Positions 13,131 to 13,381 of a stretch of 13,381 bases of DNA are shown piece after piece. Both the position numbers and the translations under genes were made by a program. Position 1 is the stretch's first letter; every line of letters begins with the position of its first letter. The DNA is taken from NCBI GenBank assembly GCA_017961625.1, contig JAGCWY010000013.1, positions 1 to 13,381 of the forward strand. Direction: 5' to 3'. The DNA comes from Ruminococcus sp. (GTDB taxonomy: Bacteria > Bacillota > Clostridia > Oscillospirales > Ruminococcaceae). Below the pieces are notes generated by a model. The model had not been told where the DNA came from and made no database searches. It saw only the letters and a program-made list of their open reading frames with translations.

Positions 13131-13210
13131 GGGATAAGATCATTGAGGGTCTCATGTGGGCTGCAGCGTTTGTGTTGATCTGGTGCGTCTGCATGTTTTT
13201 TGTTTTCTGA
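13127..13210 (+). CDS. 27-residue single-span membrane peptide
   Basis: A very short gene that starts at the ATGA overlap with the packaging ATPase stop, with GAGAGGAGTGATGAT upstream as ribosome binding site. Residues 1-8 are charged (MRDKIIEG) and the remainder is one hydrophobic span rich in aromatic and Cys residues (MWAAAFVLIWCVCMFF). It ends just before the terminator and the right terminal repeat. A membrane-bound accessory in lysis (second holin or antiholin) or in DNA anchoring is possible; no family is recognised. The overlapping start, site and well-formed hydrophobic span make it more likely real than chance, but its size leaves doubt. Confidence 0.55.
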   Translation: MRDKIIEGLMWAAAFVLIWCVCMFFVF

Positions 13211-13227
13211 TCTAAGGAGATGAGCAG

Positions 13228-13258
13228 GAGCTCTCCCAGCGTGGAGGGCTCTTTTTTT
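13228..13258 (+). terminator. Strong intrinsic terminator at the right end
   Basis: GAGCTCTCC (13228-13236) pairs with GGAGGGCTC (13243-13251) with one G-T pair, loop CAGCGT, followed by seven T (13252-13258). It stops the right module 5 bases before the inverted terminal repeat, which protects the origin region from transcription. Confidence 0.92.
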
Positions 13259-13263
13259 CATAT

Positions 13264-13381
13264 CCGCAAAGTAGGAATGGAGTACCCGGAGTCGGTTTGA
13301 CGTATGATCCGGATGTTAATATCATAATACGTATTTTCGGATTGTTGGTTTGTGTATACGGACGGGTGGCCTGGTGGGATA
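13264..13381 (-). repeat. Right inverted terminal repeat (probably truncated)
   Basis: The reverse complement matches 63-180 at the left end, with differences opposite 144 and 147. The last base of the window pairs with base 63, so if the repeat is symmetrical about 62 bases of the right terminus are missing. It contains one copy of the segment that is doubled at the left, and the same AATACGTATT palindrome. The role would be the second origin of protein-primed replication. Confidence 0.93.

Noticed and set aside
12827..13261. 144-residue frame on the minus strand near the right end
   Set aside because: It overlaps the end of the packaging ATPase and the terminator, without a ribosome binding site; its residues look like antisense of coding DNA.
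1..13381. tRNA genes, integrase or lysogeny genes
   Set aside because: No cloverleaf-like segment, recombinase motif or repressor-like helix-turn-helix gene could be identified.

Overview
The window looks like the nearly complete linear genome of a very small tailed phage (podovirus) of the phi29 type, infecting a low-GC Gram-positive (Firmicutes) host. Three things support this. (1) The two ends form an inverted terminal repeat: 63-180 matches the reverse complement of 13264-13381 with two mismatches. (2) There is a protein-primed family B DNA polymerase (9900-12041), preceded by a basic, coiled-coil protein in the usual terminal-protein position. (3) The structural genes are recognisably phi29-like: major capsid, portal (upper collar), lower collar, tail knob, GH25 lysozyme and gp16-like packaging ATPase. 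Nearly every gene has a strong AGGAGG-type ribosome binding site, and the promoter at 244-272 is a near-perfect sigma-A type; both fit a Firmicutes host. A gut or rumen Lachnospiraceae-like host is only a guess. No integrase, tRNA, rRNA, IS element or CRISPR array is visible.

Layout. All genes are on the + strand. The left end (1-299) is non-coding: 62 bases with no counterpart at the other end, the inverted repeat, a 50-bp tandem duplication of its inner part, and then the promoter. The left module (300-7081) holds a small acidic protein, a holin-like membrane protein, a putative head protein, the major capsid protein, a hairpin, portal, lower collar, a tail-knob protein split into two genes, and the lysozyme. 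A bidirectional intrinsic terminator (7136-7172) closes it. The right module (7251-13210) starts from a weaker promoter. It holds small unknown proteins, a possible single-stranded-DNA-binding protein, a 145-bp non-coding gap ending in a terminator hairpin, a minimal RNA/DNA ligase, two small proteins, the terminal-protein candidate, the DNA polymerase, the packaging ATPase and a 27-residue membrane peptide. A strong terminator (13228-13258) sits just before the right inverted repeat.

How it works together (inference from the phi29 paradigm): the terminal protein primes the polymerase at both ends inside the inverted repeat. The ATPase packages the DNA through the portal into the capsid. The lower collar and knob form the short tail, and the Gly/Ala-rich loop of the knob pierces the membrane. 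Holin and lysozyme release progeny. The less expected parts are the compact ligase, which differs in base composition from its neighbours, the split tail knob with a large unrecognised domain, the absence of a recognisable packaging RNA, and the unequal ends.
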